A stretch of 64,000 bases of DNA from Clostridia bacterium (GTDB lineage: Bacteria; Bacillota; Clostridia; Christensenellales; Aristaeellaceae). Positions within the stretch are counted from its first letter, which is position 1, and each line of letters begins with the position of its first letter. The stretch spans positions 1 to 64,000 of the forward strand of contig JAFWEL010000066.1 of NCBI GenBank assembly GCA_017512905.1, read 5' to 3'. Position numbers and translations under genes: made by a program. Positions 42,925-51,303 of this stretch are shown here, piece by piece. The notes below the pieces were generated by a model. The model searched no databases. It worked only from the letters and a program-made list of their open reading frames with translations, and had not been told where the DNA came from.

Positions 42925-44400
42925 ATGTCAAAATACATACTATCCATCGACCAGTCCACCCAGGGCACCAAGGCGCTGCTGTTTGACGAGCGGGGGGCGC
43001 CGCTGTGCCGGGCGGACCGGCCACACCGGCAGATCGTGAACGAAAAGGGATGGGTGGAACACGACCCGGAGGAGATCCTGGCCAACACCGTTCAGGTGGC
43101 GAAGGACGTGGTCGAAAAGGCGGGCATCGATAAGAATGAAATCGCCGCGCTGGGCATCAGCAACCAGCGGGAGACCTCCGTGGCCTGGGATCGCGCCACC
43201 GGCAAGAGTGTGTTCAACGCCATCGTGTGGCAGTGCGCCCGCGGCGCGGCAATCTGCGAGGAACTGGAGAAGCAGGGCTACGCGGAGATGGTGCGAAAGA
43301 CCACGGGCTTGCAGCTTTCTCCCTACTTCCCGGCGGCGAAGCTGGCGTGGATCATGCACAACGTCGAGGGCGTCGTCGAGCGGGCAAGGCATGGCGAAAT
43401 CTGTGCCGGCACCATCGACAGCTGGCTGGTGTATAATCTGTCCGGTGACCATCGCCATTGCACCGACTATTCCAACGCCTCCCGCACCCAGCTGTTCAAT
43501 ATCAACACACTGGCCTGGGACGATGAGCTGCTGGAGCTGTTCGGCATCGATCCCGCCTGCATGGCGAAGGTCACGGATTCCGATGGCGACTTCGGTGAGA
43601 CGGACTTCATGGGCTGGCTGGACAATCCCATCCCGATTCGCGGCGTGCTGGGCGACAGCCACGCCGCATTGTTTGGGCAGGGCTGCCTTGAGCCTGGCAT
43701 GACTAAGGCGACCTATGGCACCGGCTCGTCCATCATGATGAACATCGGTGTAAAGCCCGTGTTCAGCGACCTGGGCGTGGTGACCTCTCTGGCCTGGAAG
43801 ATCGGCGGCAAGGTGAATTACGTGCTGGAGGGCAACATCAACTACACCGGCGCGGTGATCACCTGGCTCAGGGACGACCTGAAGCTGATCGGCGGGCCGG
43901 GGGAGACCGAGGCGCTGGCCCGGGGGGCCAACACCGGCGACAGCTGCTACCTGGTGCCGGCGTTTTCCGGGCTGGGCGCGCCCTACTGGGACAGCAGCGC
44001 CCGCGCCGCCATCGTCGGCATGAGCCGTACCACGGGCAAAAAAGAAATCGTCCGGGCGGCGCTGGACTGCATCGCCTACCAGATCACGGATGTCGTGAAG
44101 GCGATGGGCCAGAGCGCAGGCGTGCCCATCGCCGAGCTGCGCGTGGACGGCGGTCCGACCCGCAACGGCTACCTGATGCAGTTCCAGAGCGACATGCTGG
44201 GCATTCCGGTGCGCATCCCCGATTCCGAGGAGCTCTCCGGCATCGGCGCGGCCTGGGCGGCGGGACTCGCCTGCGGGCTGTATCATGGGGATGTATTCAA
44301 GGCACTGAAGCACATCGCCTACGCGCCGGAGATGGCGGCAGAGGTGCGCGATGAAAAGTACACCGGATGGCAGGACGCCGTGCGGCGTGTGCGGCTGTAA
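42925..44400 (+). CDS. FGGY-family carbohydrate kinase, glycerol-kinase-like
   Basis: A 491-residue ATP-dependent sugar kinase. The N-terminus DQSTQGTKALLFDERG, SNQRETSVAWDRATGKS with AIVWQCARGA, and the FGGY signatures YGTGSSIMMNIG and DGGPTRNGYLMQFQSDMLG are all seen. Glycerol kinase has DQGTTS and WQDRRT at the corresponding sites; the changes (DQSTQGTK, WQCARGA) suggest a different substrate. Known apulose kinase (AplK) is an FGGY member. GGAGGGAG precedes the ATG. It is the last gene of the rhamnosidase/isomerase/transketolase operon. The ketose it phosphorylates is inferred from context only. Confidence 0.85.
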   Translation: MSKYILSIDQSTQGTKALLFDERGAPLCRADRPHRQIVNEKGWVEHDPEEILANTVQVAKDVVEKAGIDKNEIAALGISNQRETSVAWDRATGKSVFNAIVWQCARGAAICEELEKQGYAEMVRKTTGLQLSPYFPAAKLAWIMHNVEGVVERARHGEICAGTIDSWLVYNLSGDHRHCTDYSNASRTQLFNINTLAWDDELLELFGIDPACMAKVTDSDGDFGETDFMGWLDNPIPIRGVLGDSHAALFGQGCLEPGMTKATYGTGSSIMMNIGVKPVFSDLGVVTSLAWKIGGKVNYVLEGNINYTGAVITWLRDDLKLIGGPGETEALARGANTGDSCYLVPAFSGLGAPYWDSSARAAIVGMSRTTGKKEIVRAALDCIAYQITDVVKAMGQSAGVPIAELRVDGGPTRNGYLMQFQSDMLGIPVRIPDSEELSGIGAAWAAGLACGLYHGDVFKALKHIAYAPEMAAEVRDEKYTGWQDAVRRVRL

Positions 44401-44469
44401 CTGTCTCCACTTGACCAAGCAGCCCAACGGCGTCAGCATACGGGTATAGATAGCGACGGCACCGCGCCG

Positions 44470-44503
44470 CCATGGTTTTCCATGATAGCCTGGAAAACCA
44501 TGG
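44470..44503. repeat. 13-bp perfect inverted repeat after the kinase gene
   Basis: CCATGGTTTTCCA (44470-44482) pairs with TGGAAAACCATGG (44491-44503) over an 8-nt loop. GGGGCTCC follows, so it is not a canonical terminator. Confidence 0.55.
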
Positions 44504-44568
44504 GGGCTCCGATGCCGCCGCTACACTGCCGACTTCTCATCCCCGATACCGTAGATCAGGTGTATCTA

Positions 44569-44588
44569 TTCATACGACTGAACAGTTA
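44569..44588. repeat. 20-bp sequence repeated at 59026
   Basis: TTCATACGACTGAACAGTTA matches 59026-59045 at 19 of 20 positions. Both copies are intergenic. The function is unknown. Confidence 0.55.
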
Positions 44589-44591
44589 TGA

Positions 44592-46142
44592 TCAGGTTTT
44601 GAAGGCCTTGACCTTGGACCAGTCGGAGTGGTATTTTTTGCCATCCACCTTGGCATAGACGCGGATGCGGGCGTAATACTTCTTTCCCGGTTTCAGCTTT
44701 TCGATGGCTTTGGCGAGGTCCTTGGCTTTTTTGATCTTTACCTTCCTGCTGTCGGAGAGATCCTCCTTCAGGCTATACTCGATCTGATAGCCCTTGATGT
44801 TATTCAGGCACTTCCATTCCAGTTCAGCCTGCTTGCCGCCCTTCAGCAGCTTGTAGAGCGTCTTGGCTTTCGGAACGACATAGAAGGGGACGTCCACCGA
44901 GCCGGTGAAGCGGCCCTTGCCCTTGACCGTCAGTGCGTACAAGCCGATGTCCTGGGCTTTTTTGTCGTATTTGAAGGTATAGTCGACGTCCTCCTCCAGC
45001 TTCGTTTCCCCGAGCTCCACCTTCACCGAGGGGCGCTTGATCTTCTTGCCCGTGTAGGGGACGTCCTTTACGGTGATCCAACAATCGGCGATGGGGAAGG
45101 TCTTTGACGCCTCCTCGATCTGGCGCTCCGCCTTGATCAGCAGGCTCACCAGATCGCCCGGCACCAGGTCCTCCTGATCGTCGGTGAGACTGTCATAGGC
45201 CGACCGTGCCGCGGCCACGACGTCCTCGTCGAAGGCGTCCGTCAAGCTGGAGAGGGCGTTGATCGCCTCCGCCACCCACCGGGCCGCTTCCTCGTCGGCC
45301 TTCTGCTTCCTGGCCGCTTTCTTCGCCGCCTTCCTCGCCGCTTTTTCCTCAGCGGCGATCCTTGCGGCTTCCTCCTCGGCGGTGATTGCATCCGGGACGG
45401 CCTCGGCATCCTCGATGGTTTCTTCGATGACTTCTTCTTCCGGAATGATTTCGGTTTCCTCGGTGGCTACTTCATCCGGAACGACTTCGGCTTCCTCAGC
45501 GGCTTTTTCTTCCGGGATGACTTCGGCTTCTTCAGAGGCTGCTTCATCCGGAACGACTGCGCCTTCCTCAGGGGCTGCTTCATCCGGAACGACTGCGGCT
45601 TCCTCAGAGGTCCCTTCGACCGGGATGACATCGGTATTCTCAGCGGGCGCTTCTTCCGGGATGACTTCGGCTTTCTCAGCGGCTGCTACTTCCGGAACAA
45701 CTTCGGCTTCCTCAGAGGCTGCTTCATCCGGAACGACTGCGGCTTCCTCAGCGGCTGCTACTTCCGGAACGACTGTGGCTTCCTCAGCGGCTTTTTCTTC
45801 CGGGATGACTTCGGCTTCCTCAGCGGCTTCTTCAACCAGGACGTCTTCGGTTTCCCCAATGACTTCGTCTGCGGGGACGACCACGGCTTCCTCGGCGGTC
45901 ACCACTTCCGGGATGACCTCCGGATTCCCGGCGGATTGCTCCGCAACAGGCTCTGCTGCCGCGTCAGTTATCGGACCGGCCAGGTCTACGCCGTAGACCT
46001 CCCTGATCTTCGCCAGCACCTTATCGTCGATCCTGCGCCTGCCGGATTCAAAGCCGTCGAGCGCCGACAGGCTGATGCCGAGGCTCTTTGCAAAAGCGCC
46101 GCGCGTGAGCGCCTTCCCCATGCGTAGCTCCTTGATGGTCAT
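44592..46142 (-). CDS. HTH protein with acidic 12-residue repeats and Ig/Fn3-like C-terminus
   Basis: A 516-residue protein of unusual make-up. Residues 1-53 are an XRE-type helix-turn-helix (LTRGAFAKSLGISLSALDGF). Residues about 108-240 are eleven acidic 12-residue repeats of the type EEAEVIPEEKAA/EEAAVVPDEAAS. Residues about 255-290 are an Ala/Lys/Glu-rich probable helix. The C-terminal 150 residues resemble a surface-type beta domain (IKRPSVKVELGETKLEEDVD) and an Fn3-like domain with YYARIRVYAKVDGKKYHSDW. There is no signal peptide or membrane helix, although the C-terminal domains are usually found outside cells. The layout recalls RodZ without its membrane segment. AAAGGAAG precedes the ATG. 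The function is unknown. Confidence 0.7.
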   Translation of the reverse strand: MTIKELRMGKALTRGAFAKSLGISLSALDGFESGRRRIDDKVLAKIREVYGVDLAGPITDAAAEPVAEQSAGNPEVIPEVVTAEEAVVVPADEVIGETEDVLVEEAAEEAEVIPEEKAAEEATVVPEVAAAEEAAVVPDEAASEEAEVVPEVAAAEKAEVIPEEAPAENTDVIPVEGTSEEAAVVPDEAAPEEGAVVPDEAASEEAEVIPEEKAAEEAEVVPDEVATEETEIIPEEEVIEETIEDAEAVPDAITAEEEAARIAAEEKAARKAAKKAARKQKADEEAARWVAEAINALSSLTDAFDEDVVAAARSAYDSLTDDQEDLVPGDLVSLLIKAERQIEEASKTFPIADCWITVKDVPYTGKKIKRPSVKVELGETKLEEDVDYTFKYDKKAQDIGLYALTVKGKGRFTGSVDVPFYVVPKAKTLYKLLKGGKQAELEWKCLNNIKGYQIEYSLKEDLSDSRKVKIKKAKDLAKAIEKLKPGKKYYARIRVYAKVDGKKYHSDWSKVKAFKT

Positions 46143-46312
46143 GATTCATGCTTCCTTTCCGTTGTATTCCATTGCAGATCGTATAGGAATAAATATTTAC
46201 ATAATAATAACACTGTTTGACGGGAATTGCAAGACCCTAAAGCAAACTTATTTGATATTCCGCGACAGCCGGGTCATGCCTTCAGTGCGCATTCATACCT
46301 TCTCCCGTTGTG

Positions 46313-47176
46313 CTATCGCATTTCGGGACGGTTGATATTCACGCTGGGCTCGCCTCGCTTCAGCTCGCTGGGCGTGATGCCGAAATGCTGCTTGAAAACG
46401 CGGCTGAAATAGAACGGGTCGCAGAAGCCGAAGTTCTGGGAGACCTCACGAACGGTGTAATGCCCGGTCCTGAGGGCGTTGTAGGCGCTCTCAAGCTTCA
46501 TGCTCAGCTGGTATTCGTGGACGCTGCGGCCCATGATCCGCCGAAAGCGGCTGGACAGCGTACGCACGCTCATGTGGACCAGCTCCGCCGCCTCCTCGAG
46601 GCTGATAAAGCGCTCGGCCTCCAGGCTCATGGCCTTGAGCAGCACGGTGATCCACTCCTCCGATTCACCCAGTGTATTGCGGGCCAGGTAAGCCAGTTCG
46701 TTCAGCATGCCGTTGAGCAGCACGGTCAGTGTGCGTTCGCGGTCGTCCCGGTGGGACCAGTACACCCCGATGATCTCCCGCATGGTGGCGTTGACACTGC
46801 TGTCCTGGCCGCAATGGACCACCGTGGGGATGCACAGACGGTCGCCGGCGGCGTGCATGCGGGCTTCCTCCGGCGTCAGCTCAACCGCGCCCCGGTCGCC
46901 GGGAAGGCGGTTGAAGTGGACGAACATGTTGCGCATGTTCGGTGTACAGGCCGCCGTGCCGAAGTGGTGGCTGCCCGCCCGCAGCAGCATCACGTCGCCG
47001 CTGACCATGTGATGGTTGGTGCCGTCCTGATTCACCTGCCACTGGCCGTCGTAGATGTACATCAGGTCGTGTTCCTCCATCACGCGGTCGACGTGAAGCG
47101 TGGGATTGGGGTAGTAATTGGTACCGCACAGCGTGACCCGGCGGTCCAGGGAAAGGGGTAACAGATCGTACAGCAT
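46313..47176 (-). CDS. AraC-family transcriptional regulator
   Basis: A 287-residue regulator. The N-terminal cupin-like sensor half has VNQDGTNHHMVSGDVMLLRAG. The C-terminal two-HTH domain has ISLEEAAELVHMSVRTLSSR and VREVSQNFGFCDPFYFSRVF. It is divergent from the second sugar ABC operon and very probably controls it. I chose the ATG at 47176 after AAGGAG (11-nt spacing); upstream in-frame codons would overlap its own promoter at 47253-47281. A palindrome in its leader (47222-47237) may mediate autoregulation. Confidence 0.9.
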   Translation of the reverse strand: MLYDLLPLSLDRRVTLCGTNYYPNPTLHVDRVMEEHDLMYIYDGQWQVNQDGTNHHMVSGDVMLLRAGSHHFGTAACTPNMRNMFVHFNRLPGDRGAVELTPEEARMHAAGDRLCIPTVVHCGQDSSVNATMREIIGVYWSHRDDRERTLTVLLNGMLNELAYLARNTLGESEEWITVLLKAMSLEAERFISLEEAAELVHMSVRTLSSRFRRIMGRSVHEYQLSMKLESAYNALRTGHYTVREVSQNFGFCDPFYFSRVFKQHFGITPSELKRGEPSVNINRPEMR

Positions 47177-47221
47177 GATGTGAAGCACTCCTTCCCAAAT
47201 CCTCATATTCATGCCCGATAA

Positions 47222-47281
47222 CACATGCTTGCATGTGGCTGTCTCAACGGGTATTATAACCGAAAACGTTTCATAAATCAA
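47222..47281 (-). promoter_or_regulatory. araC-type gene promoter and leader palindrome
   Basis: On the minus strand TTGATT (47281-47276), a 17-nt spacer and TATAAT (47258-47253). Downstream in the leader, CACATGC (47222-47228), TT, GCATGTG (47231-47237) form a perfect palindrome, a possible operator or hairpin. The rest of the 47177-47551 gap holds no gene. Confidence 0.55.
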
Positions 47282-47461
47282 GCGCGATCTTAACGAAAGC
47301 AACGGTGATTTCATTGTTACTTTTCTAAATAACCGTAAAAAACCCACAAAAACGGCGAATTATTGATATTAGTGTACGATAATTGGGCATTTGGCACATG
47401 ATTTTGCGTTTTTATCTGAAAACTGCCGTTTTCTACATGCCGTTGCCTGAAAAATCATTCC

Positions 47462-47487
47462 TTGTACAGACCGTAAGGCGGTACAAT
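47462..47487 (+). promoter_or_regulatory. Possible promoter/operator of the second sugar ABC operon
   Basis: TTGTAC (47462-47467) and GTACAA (47481-47486) are inverted around 13 nt, and TACAAT (47482-47487) could be a -10 box. No good -35 at 17 nt is seen, as expected for an activator-dependent promoter. Weak evidence. Confidence 0.3.
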
Positions 47488-47551
47488 AACGGTGACGGGC
47501 TGTTGCGCCGGAAGGCGAACAGCCAAATAGAATAAGGGAGGTTTTACACAG

Positions 47552-49141
47552 ATGAAACGCGCATTGGCTTTGGTTCTCGCACTGGTATTCGTGCTCGGAC
47601 TGGCGACCGTATCCTATGCCGAGGAGAAGGTGCCGCTGACCGCCCTGTTCATCGCCCACCCTCTGACCAAGAGCGTGGAGGAGATGCAGTGGCTCAAAGA
47701 GATCGCCGACGACGCGGGCGTCGAGATCACCTGGGAACAGATCTACACCGACTGGGACCAGCTGAAGACCACCCGCTTTGCCTCCGGTGACATACCGGAT
47801 ATCCTGATCAACGCCACCACCGACAGCGACTACACCACCTACGCCGGCCTGTTCGCCGAGTTGACCGACCTGGTCGCCCAGTACGCCCCGAACGTGACCG
47901 CCATGTTCGAGGAGGAGCCGGACACCCTGTCCCTGGCCAAGAACCTGGATGGCAACATCTACGCCCTGCCCAAGTTCCAGGGCAAGTGGCCGGACTGCAA
48001 CGGCGTCATGTTCATCAACCAGGAGTGGCTGACCAAACTGGGCCTGGAGAAGCCCACCACCCTGTCTGAGCTGAAGAACGTTCTGATCGCCTTCCGCGAC
48101 AACGACTGCAACGGCAACGGCGACGCCACCGACGAAGTGCCGCTGGACTTCAACGGCTGGTTCGGCAGCGCCTATTCCATCAACAACCTGATCGGCTCCT
48201 GGGGCGTCCAGCTGGTCAACTGGGCCTATGATGGCTACTTCGCCGAGGACGGCACCGTGAAGAACTATGCCGTGGACGAGCGTTACAAGGCCATGATGAA
48301 GTACTTCGCTGATCTCTACGCCGAGGGCCTGATCAACGAGAACGCCATCACCAACGACTACTCCATGTTCCAGTCCCTGTCCCGTGGCGACGGCGACGGC
48401 AACGCGCTGGTGGGCTGTGTGTTCGGCTGGGAGGAGACCGACAAGTTCGGCCCGACCCTGTACAGCCAGTATGTGCCGGTGGGCCCCTTCACCGATGACG
48501 TGGACGAGCTGGCCACCTCCGAGCCCCGCTGGACCTATGATTTCTCCGGCCTGAACATGGGCGCGAACCGCATCTGCATGAGCGCCGCCTGCGCCGCCGA
48601 CCCGGCTAAGGCCGAGGCCGCCATGAAGTTCATGGACGAGTTCTATCGCCCCGACGTCTCCGTGCAGGTCCTGTTCGGCGGCATTACCGACGGCTGCGTG
48701 TCCGTGGTGGGAGACGACCACTACAAGGTCGAGGATCCGCTGGATCCCAACACCGACTCCGGCACCTGGAAGTGGACCTCCACCTTCGCCGACAACGGCC
48801 CGATGTACATCCGCCGCGCTACCCAGATCGACATGGCCCAGGATATGACCTACGCCCTGAACGAGCGCGAGCAGTATAAGGAAGCCATCGCCCGCGTGAA
48901 CTTCGATACCGAGTACTATCCCCAGATGTTCATGCGCTATACCGAGGAAGACCAGAACACCCTGGCCGTCACCCAGGCCGCGATCACCAGCGTGACCGAC
49001 AGCTACTGGGGCCTGTGGCTCACCGGTGAGGCCGACATCGACGAGACCTGGGAAGACTACGTCGCCGAGGTCGAGGCTGCCGGCCTGGCCGAGAACCTGG
49101 CCATCCGCCAGAAGGCCTTCGACGCCTACCTGGGCAAGTAA
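47552..49141 (+). CDS. Sugar ABC substrate-binding protein (LplA type)
   Basis: A 529-residue family 1 solute-binding protein with a signal peptide ending ATVSYA-EE and no lipobox. The large size and segments such as FASGDIPDILINA, GNIYALPKF and GVMFINQEWLTKLGLEKPTT are typical of the LplA group. Together with LplB- and LplC-type permeases and a downstream GH4 gene it resembles the lpl arrangement of Bacillus, which is linked to rhamnogalacturonan use. AGGGAGG precedes the ATG. A 13-bp hairpin follows the stop. Confidence 0.92.
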   Translation: MKRALALVLALVFVLGLATVSYAEEKVPLTALFIAHPLTKSVEEMQWLKEIADDAGVEITWEQIYTDWDQLKTTRFASGDIPDILINATTDSDYTTYAGLFAELTDLVAQYAPNVTAMFEEEPDTLSLAKNLDGNIYALPKFQGKWPDCNGVMFINQEWLTKLGLEKPTTLSELKNVLIAFRDNDCNGNGDATDEVPLDFNGWFGSAYSINNLIGSWGVQLVNWAYDGYFAEDGTVKNYAVDERYKAMMKYFADLYAEGLINENAITNDYSMFQSLSRGDGDGNALVGCVFGWEETDKFGPTLYSQYVPVGPFTDDVDELATSEPRWTYDFSGLNMGANRICMSAACAADPAKAEAAMKFMDEFYRPDVSVQVLFGGITDGCVSVVGDDHYKVEDPLDPNTDSGTWKWTSTFADNGPMYIRRATQIDMAQDMTYALNEREQYKEAIARVNFDTEYYPQMFMRYTEEDQNTLAVTQAAITSVTDSYWGLWLTGEADIDETWEDYVAEVEAAGLAENLAIRQKAFDAYLGK

Positions 49142-49167
49142 GCTTCATACACCGAACGTACAGCCCT

Positions 49168-49197
49168 GCGCGGGATGCGGTCATCCGCATCCCGCGC
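49168..49197 (+). promoter_or_regulatory. 13-bp hairpin after the second sugar-binding protein gene
   Basis: GCGCGGGATGCGG (49168-49180) pairs perfectly with CCGCATCCCGCGC (49185-49197) over TCAT. There is no T-run. Like the hairpins at 22925 and 28572, it sits between binding-protein and permease genes. Confidence 0.6.
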
Positions 49198-49327
49198 CTT
49201 CATCCGGCGGCGCCGGTTGCCGTCCGGGACGCCGATGCCGCCTCCGAGAGAATCGAGGGCGGCATGGGTGCCGGGGATGGTCTCCGGCAGCGACCGTTTT
49301 TATTTCAGAAGAAGGAGCGTGACCGGT

Positions 49328-50287
49328 ATGTCCAAGGACAGGACGACATTATCCGCCGCCGGGCCGAAGCGCGGCATTGTCGGACAGTTCCTGCACGACT
49401 GGCAGCTGTGGCTGATGCTGCTGCCCGCCATCGTCTACATCTTCATTTTCTGCTATATGCCCATGTACGGCGTTCAGCTGGCCTTCCGGAAGTATGATTT
49501 TGCCAAGGGCATCTATGGCGGCGAGTGGATGGGGCTGACCTATTTCAAGCAGTATTTCACCGGCCCCATGTTCAAGACCACCGTGGTCAACACCTTTGTC
49601 ATCGCGGTGACGAGCATACTGTTCTCGTTTCCCGCGCCCATCGTGCTGGCGCTGATCATCAACCAGGTGCGCCAGGAGCGCTGGAAGCGCACGGTGCAGA
49701 CCGTGGTCTACATTCCCTACTTTATCTCCACCGTCGTGCTGGTTTCCATGCTGAACGTGCTGTTTGCCCAGAAGGGGGGCGTGCTCAGCGACCTGCTGAA
49801 GACGCTGGGCCTGGTGCCCCAGAAGGCGAACCTGCTGGGCCAGAAGCAATACTTCGTGTGGATGTACGTGTTCTCCGGCGTCTGGCAAGGCATGGGCTGG
49901 AACAGCATCATCTACCTGGCGGCGCTGTCCGGAGTGGACCCGAGCCTGCATGAGGCGGCCAAGATCGACGGCGCGAACGCGCTGCAGCGGGTCATCCACG
50001 TGGAATTCCCGGCGCTGGTGCCCACCATCATGATCCTGCTCATCATGAACATGGGCAGTATACTGAACGTCGGCTTCGACAAGGTGTTCCTGATGCAGAA
50101 CACGCTGAACAAGAACGTCTCCGAGGTCATATCGACCTATGTCTACCACCTGATGGCCCCCACCACCGGCGCGCCCCAGTTCAGCCTGGCCACCGCCGTG
50201 GGCCTGTTCACCAATGTGGTCAACTTCGGCTTCCTGATGATCGGCAACTTTATCAGCAAACGGATCACGGGAACCGGATTGATGTAA
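49328..50287 (+). CDS. Sugar ABC permease (LplB type)
   Basis: A 319-residue permease with six membrane helices. The N-terminal FCYMPMYGVQLAFRKYDFAKG is characteristic of LplB, and the EAA loop is HEAAKIDGANALQRVIHVEFP. AAGGAG precedes the ATG at 49328; the longer open frame to 49175 is translated from hairpin and leader sequence and is rejected. The next gene starts 12 nt downstream. Confidence 0.93.
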   Translation: MSKDRTTLSAAGPKRGIVGQFLHDWQLWLMLLPAIVYIFIFCYMPMYGVQLAFRKYDFAKGIYGGEWMGLTYFKQYFTGPMFKTTVVNTFVIAVTSILFSFPAPIVLALIINQVRQERWKRTVQTVVYIPYFISTVVLVSMLNVLFAQKGGVLSDLLKTLGLVPQKANLLGQKQYFVWMYVFSGVWQGMGWNSIIYLAALSGVDPSLHEAAKIDGANALQRVIHVEFPALVPTIMILLIMNMGSILNVGFDKVFLMQNTLNKNVSEVISTYVYHLMAPTTGAPQFSLATAVGLFTNVVNFGFLMIGNFISKRITGTGLM

Positions 50288-50299
50288 GGAGGTGCGAAC

Positions 50300-51223
50300 A
50301 TGGACAATGCGAAGAAAATCGACCTCGCGCCCCGCAAATCAATGATGCAGGAGTCCCGGGGGGACCGGATATTCCACGCCATCATGATCGCGCTGACCAT
50401 CACCACGTTCATCGTGATCATCTATCCGCTGTGGTTCGTGGTCATCGCCTCCATCAGCAATTCCGACCTGGTGAACCAGGGCAAGGTCACCATTCTGCCG
50501 GTGGACATCCGCTTCTACGGCTTCCAGCAGATCATGAAGGATTCCCGCATCTGGCTGGGCTACCGCAACACGCTGATCTACGTGGTGTTCGGCACGATAC
50601 TGAACATGATCATCACCATGCCGGCGGCCTACGCGTTGTCCCGGCCTGACTTCAAGGCCCGCAACCCGGTCATGATGTACTTCGTGTTCACGATGTACTT
50701 TTCCGGCGGCCTGGTGCCCACCTACATGGTGGTGAACAAGCTGGGACTCATCAATACGCCCTGGATACTGATCATCATGGTGGCGCTGAACACCTACAAC
50801 CTGATCATCGCCCGAACCTTCATTCAGAACACCATACCCAACGACCTGTATGAATCGGCCATGCTGGACGGCGCGAACCACTTTACCATCTTCTGGCACA
50901 TCGTGCTGCCGCTGAGCAAGGCCATCATCGCCGTGGAGATCCTGTACTACGCGGTGTTCCACTGGAACGACTACTTCAACGCCCTGATCTATACCTCCGG
51001 CGCGGAGGTGCAGCCGCTGCAGATGGTGCTGCGCCGCATCCTGCTGCAAAACGAGGCCTTTGCCAGCGGCAACGGCGGCGTGCAGGGCGGCTATGCCCAG
51101 TCCTCCGCCGACCAGGTGAAATACGCGGTCATCATCGTATCCACAGTACCCATCCTGCTGGTCTACCCCTTCGTGCAGAAGTACTTCGAGAAGGGCGTCA
51201 TGATCGGCGCGGTCAAGGGCTGA
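50300..51223 (+). CDS. Sugar ABC permease (LplC type)
   Basis: A 307-residue permease. IYPLWFVVIASISNSDLVNQG near the N-terminus, MYFSGGLVPTYMVVNKLGL in the middle and the C-terminal YPFVQKYFEKGVMIGAVKG are family hallmarks. The EAA-like loop is ESAMLDGANHFTIFWHIVLP. GGAGG lies seven bases before the ATG. It completes the importer; the ATPase is again missing and is probably shared. Confidence 0.93.
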   Translation: MDNAKKIDLAPRKSMMQESRGDRIFHAIMIALTITTFIVIIYPLWFVVIASISNSDLVNQGKVTILPVDIRFYGFQQIMKDSRIWLGYRNTLIYVVFGTILNMIITMPAAYALSRPDFKARNPVMMYFVFTMYFSGGLVPTYMVVNKLGLINTPWILIIMVALNTYNLIIARTFIQNTIPNDLYESAMLDGANHFTIFWHIVLPLSKAIIAVEILYYAVFHWNDYFNALIYTSGAEVQPLQMVLRRILLQNEAFASGNGGVQGGYAQSSADQVKYAVIIVSTVPILLVYPFVQKYFEKGVMIGAVKG

Positions 51224-51303
51224 GAGAGGGCCGGAAAAGCCGGGGATGGGCGGAGCTGTCCCCGGCTTTGGCCTGCATTTTTCATTGATGAGGTGATTGG
51301 CAT

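Noticed and set aside
36570..44400. A standard L-rhamnose or L-fucose degradation operon
   Set aside because: No rhamnulose- or fuculose-phosphate aldolase, lactaldehyde reductase or RhaB-like kinase is present. A split transketolase follows the isomerase instead.
45423..45821. A CRISPR-like array because of the 36-nt periodicity
   Set aside because: There are no distinct spacers. The period encodes 12-residue protein repeats in an open frame, and no cas genes are near.
49175..49327. An N-terminal extension of the LplB-type permease
   Set aside because: The extra residues are Arg/Pro-rich and are translated from a hairpin and leader. The ATG at 49328 has a ribosome binding site and gives the normal permease N-terminus.
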